64,000 nucleotides of DNA, from NCBI GenBank assembly GCA_019321725.1, contig JAGSPU010001528.1:83462-147461 (forward strand), read 5' to 3'. Origin of the DNA: Paulownia fortunei (lineage: Eukaryota > Streptophyta > Magnoliopsida > Lamiales > Paulowniaceae). The stretch's first letter is position 1. The number at the start of each line of letters is the position of its first letter. The notes beneath the pieces were generated by a model. That model saw only the letters and a list, made by a program, of their open reading frames with translations, made no database searches and was not told the DNA's origin. A program made the translations under genes and the position numbers. Below are positions 60,001-64,000 of this stretch, in pieces.

Positions 60001-63000
60001 CTTTTAGGCTTAGATACTGCTTCTATATTTAAAAGAAGATATTGTTTAAACCAGCTATAAATGTGAAGGCTAGTAGATACTTTTAATGGAAGATCACCAA
60101 CAGTGATACTAAATGCAATGTAATATATCAAAATTTCAGCCGAAAAGGGTTCCGAAAATTCCTACGTATCAAAACTTATTACCTTGTTTATTTATATTCA
60201 GAAGTATTATTCAAAGTAATAAACCTACATTTCATCCTAAAAATGAAAAGTACATTTCAACCTACATTTCATCCTAAAAACGAAAAGTACATTTCATCTT
60301 TGTCTATCAACCTGAAAGATTTTAATCCTAACTATCTTATTAGCAATAGCACCCTAAAAATGAAAAGTACCAAGTTCAAATAAACTTTTCATGCAGCTTA
60401 CCTTTTCTCAAGATTCCATAACTCTGGAAATACATGGCGCATCTGGCCAGAACAAAAGAAAGACAAAGAGTTTTCATCATTCCACCAAATTCAAATATCA
60501 TGGCTCGTAAAAATGAGTGATAACACAAGCTTATAAGAGTAAAATTAATTGTGTAAGTATCCTTTCTCTCCTTAACTAATTAGAGAAGCATTGTTTGTTG
60601 TCTTCTTTCCCTGCTATTCAGTTGTTTCTCTAGAAAAGTATACCAACCAATAAACAGATACACAAATACTCACAGAAAGAGATTCAGGATCTCCACCGCT
60701 AGTTCCAGCAACAAAAGGATCAATAAGATAGTCAACAACCTAAAAAATTGTGTTAATATTAAGCCACATTCAATCACTAAGCAGACCAGAGAAAAAACCT
60801 TCCTTTAAAGAAGTATAATGGAAACAATATGAGAAGAGGAAACTGAAAAAAAATTATGATGCTTTCTAGTTTTATTGGAGAACAAGTCTCATTGAACTTA
60901 ATATGATGAAGCATTTCATGAAATCATTTTAAGAAGATAATTGATAATGCTCAAAGCTAGCCTCAGGTTCATCTGTTAAAATATAAATAAAAAAGAGTAT
61001 GTGATGGTATAAGGAGCACCTCTTTCCAAAATGACGCTGGAAGAAAGCACCAACACTGCAGACACAAGCAGATATTGATCATGCTTTCTGAGGTAACCAC
61101 CATTTTTTCTCAGATTAAAGAAAACGAATAGTTACAATTAATGAGATTATCCCAAAGACAGGACAGATATCACTGTAAAAAGGTGACTAGAAATGTACAA
61201 CAGATTCAAAGAATATCTTATAAATCTCAAAGATAAACTTTACTCAAAATGGCAAAAATAATGAAGACATGTGACGATGCACAGAAGAGATAAGAAAGTT
61301 TCCACAATAAACATTTAAAATGGTTTAGAAATGGCGTGACCAGTGCACTAGGAAGTGAAAGTGAGAAAAGGTGTAGTTTTTCACAGCTTCCCTGATAAAT
61401 AAAGTCACTGTCAATATGTCACTGAAGCAAAGACCTTAGTGAAATGGAGAGAACCAAAGCCGTTAGATCAAGAAAAGTAACTCTATTGATTTTTTTGATA
61501 CCTTTCCTCTGTTTCAGGCCCCTTCGACGTATTATTCTTCTTCCATAAAAACGGCTCTAAAAATATTTGAAGCTGAAAAGAGAAAATCACATTGTATGAA
61601 AGCTGTACTTGAGTGCATAAAGGTCCTGACTTCCAGAAAGGCCAATTGAACATAGATGTGAAGAGTAAGAAGTGAAAGACTTCTCCAGTGCAAGAAGAGT
61701 GTTTTTAGCGAACAAAATTGTTCAAACTTTTTAGCAAACATCAAATTTGTTGATAAAATCTTCCATCACAAGCATAAGAAAATAGGACATTTGATTATTC
61801 TACAAATCACTAGGGTAGACTGTATTGGTATTTGACGGATCAAATGACAGTAGAATATTGACCATCACAAGATCTCAGAATTCAAATGCAAGAAACTGCC
61901 AGTGAGCACTTCCATAATGTATTATAGAATCTTAGCAAAACTGCAAAGTTTAGATAAGCACTGTCAATTTTTGTGTAAGCGGATAGCAGAATTATAACAT
62001 TCCAGCCAGCCATGCCATCACAAGCTAAGTAATAAAAAGGGGATCATGTTCATGCTACATCTGTAGTTTAAAGATTTTTTTACTGTGCATTCTGCGCAAA
62101 GTGACCTTCCTAACACTCCAAAGGCAGGAAAAGATTTGCCCTGTCTAAGTTTTTCTCATTTGCACGAGCAAATGAGTAGCATAAAGTAGAACGATGGCAT
62201 CAGTCATCGCGCACCCACTATTGTCATGTGCACAAACCTGGTTCTAGCCACAACAGAAGCACCATTCGAAGGGGGAGATGAAAAAGAGATAAAAAAGGAT
62301 GGAGACTCTGGCTCATCTAAAAATAATATCATGAGATAATGTTGCAAAATTCTGAATTCAATTCAGCTAAATACAGTCTTTTACATGAACTCTGGACAAT
62401 AAATTAGGGAATATAAGAGTTTATTAATAGGAATTAAGCAATATATGAACATAGCATGCTTTCTTATGATGTTTATAAGAAGAGACATCAAAGTGTCAAA
62501 TGATATGAGCAAACCTTTGACCCTGCAGAAAGAAAATTGCTTCTGATAAGTGCAATGGGGTTTGATGGTAACTGAGATGGCAAAATGCAATCAGTTAGCA
62601 AGAAAAAAGACATGAAGCTGTCCCTACTCCATTACCAAGGAGGAGAGCATAAAGCAGCAGTACAAATGGACAGAAGATCTTACCAGTATGGGCACCCCAT
62701 TTTTGGCTATATAACGCTTCTGCTGCGAAAGTGGCTGCATTACAAACAACATTACAATCCCAAATCCACTTGGAGATATAGACACAAATAAATATTTATG
62801 GTATTAGAAGGTTTATATTTGCTCCTTTCAAAGCATACTTAAATAAACATTTTCCAGAAGTAGACAAAATAAACCCACTTGCAGAACAAGGCACACGCAG
62901 TGATGTATCAAGAAAAGGATGGTAAATTTATTCAACCAAAATAAAAATAAGAGAAGCAAATCCTACAAATTGTTGCTTGTCCCTAAGTCCAAGATTATCG

Positions 63001-63913
63001 AGTAAAAATCCAACAGCTGCCTCACTTTCAGTCTGCACATAAAATAAACTTATCACCGTAAACATAGTTTGTGACTTGAACATGATTATGTTTTCCTATA
63101 AAATGGACAGCTGAGAGACTTTAAATTCTATCGGAGAGTACCATAGTGTTTGCCCCTCATCCCATATTAAACCATCATGTGAAATGCTTCTTAACTTTCC
63201 TCCAGCTCTCCCATCCGCTTCAAATACTGTGACGTTTAAACCATGCAATTTCAACTTGTATGCTGCAGATAGCCCACTTCACACAACACAGGAAAAAAAC
63301 AAAAATCAAACATGGCATAAATTTAAGTGAGGGAAAAGGAAAAAGAGAGGAAAAGTATCGAAAACAAAATTCTATCACATGAAATGGATGGGTACATTAA
63401 TAAGTAGCTCTTATGGTCATATTCATACAAACATTTCCTTCACATTTTCCTTTACAACCAAAAGTACCAAAACATTTACTTCAATGTTTCCTCCACTAAA
63501 ATCTAGGCTCCAAGCATAGGCTAACCTTGACACAGGAATCCCAAATCCAACATGACGTAAGAATTAACTAGTCCTATATGAGCTTCATATCAAAAGTGGC
63601 AAATGAGACTGGACGCTTATTTCAATCCAAACGACACTTAGAAATCAACGACAACACTTGCGCAAGTCCACAGAGTATATAACTTCACAAACTAACGTTA
63701 AAAATTGCGAAATTCAACAATCTGATCACCGAATTATCGATTGGCGTACCTAACACCAGCTCCAATCACAGCAACACTTTTAACAGAAAAACCTGAAATT
63801 ACAGACAATTATTAATCTACACAGTATTTACACGCTACGTAATCTTCTAGGCGCGCGTTACAGCAAAGAGAAAGAGAGATACATTGCTTATCTTCTTTAG
63901 CTGCTGAAGCCAT
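57077..63913 (-). CDS. PPOX2: Protoporphyrinogen IX oxidase, mitochondrial type (PPOX2)
   Basis: Eighteen exons in transcription order: 63913-63883, 63792-63750, 63276-63142, 63032-62967, 62734-62684, 62571-62515, 61572-61502, 61055-61020, 60739-60674, 60442-60402, 59900-59768, 59266-59087, 58817-58743, 58334-58212, 58125-58017, 57902-57828, 57717-57611 and 57189-57077. The enzyme oxidises protoporphyrinogen IX to protoporphyrin IX with FAD and O2, the last common step of heme and chlorophyll synthesis. Visible: the FAD dinucleotide fold ([11 protein letters not shown], then EADGRAGGK), substrate-side [66 protein letters not shown] and the C-terminal FAD contact [12 protein letters not shown]. 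The N-terminus is short, without a plastid transit peptide, which favours PPOX2 over PPOX1. Three one-base losses (63153-63156, about 61024, about 58289) break the frame; allowing one base each gives exactly 504 residues, the usual PPOX2 size. Confidence 0.92.
60223..60296. repeat. 37-bp intronic tandem repeat
   Basis: Two copies of a unit containing CCTACATTTCATCCTAAAAA then GAAAAGTACATTTCA occur 37 bases apart, with a partial third echo near 60350-60371 (CCCTAAAAATGAAAAGTACC). They lie in the PPOX2 intron between the exons at 60402 and 59900. Confidence 0.75.
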
Positions 63914-64000
63914 GGTCAGATGGCTAACGCGAGTTTTGGGTTTTGGAGAGGATATTAGAACACATGGATTTATACAGTCCTGTCCGGCGTAGAGTCGCAT

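Noticed and set aside
13154..63913. The gene set as a functional cluster
   Set aside because: The products act in different compartments and unrelated pathways, strands are mixed and spacers are long; nothing indicates co-regulation.

Overview
This window is nuclear chromosomal DNA from a flowering plant, most likely a core eudicot. The genes are intron-rich with GT-AG splice sites, the spacers are AT-rich and full of microsatellites, and all the protein families recognised (AIPP2-type PHD, PLATZ, NARA5-type pfkB, plant NT-C2, PPOX2) are plant types. I cannot name the species. An asterid is possible, but the sequence does not settle it.

Layout, left to right. (+) 1131-10485: a PHD-finger/SPOC-like chromatin protein of the AIPP2/PAIPP2 family. 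(-) 13154-15065: a zinc- and NAD-binding alcohol dehydrogenase-like gene. (+) 16390-19324: a small J-domain co-chaperone. A poor 5-kb spacer follows, with a foldback repeat at 20981-21370. (+) 24234-25628: a PLATZ zinc-binding protein. (-) 27863-33637: a pfkB sugar kinase resembling NARA5, with a 2-kb solo-LTR-like insertion in its third intron. tRNA-Lys(CUU) lies at 34927-34999. (+) 36309-38504: an adenylate-kinase-like protein without a normal P-loop. (-) 39326-44493: an NT-C2 (EEIG1/EHBP1-type) protein of about 1066 residues. (-) 47207-51101: an LRR receptor-like pseudokinase. 51102-57076 is an AT-rich, transposon-littered spacer holding decayed hAT fragments, an unassigned exon-like reading frame and a 1-kb hAT-like insertion. 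(-) 57077-63913: PPOX2, the mitochondrial-type protoporphyrinogen oxidase, in 18 exons.

The genes do not form a pathway or operon-like unit. They are ordinary neighbours with mixed targets (nucleus, cytosol, plastid, mitochondrion, plasma membrane). The strongest window-wide signal is technical or evolutionary. Seven of the nine protein-coding genes carry single-base frame breaks, mostly one-base losses in short homopolymers. Splicing the exons and allowing one base per break brings PPOX2 to exactly 504 codons, the ADH-like protein to 383, the adenylate-kinase-like protein to 295, the pseudokinase to 776 and the NT-C2 protein to 1066. So many independent near-perfect genes broken in the same way points to residual long-read consensus errors, not seven pseudogenes, though individual breaks could be real. 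I found no convincing undescribed biological system. The most interesting leads are the frame-break pattern, the exon-like frame downstream of PPOX2, the duplicated splice-acceptor segment in the NT-C2 gene, the kinase-like protein lacking its P-loop lysine, and the several transposon remnants.

All exon limits were read by eye from splice dinucleotides, frame and family resemblance. Family statements come from general knowledge; no search was run.
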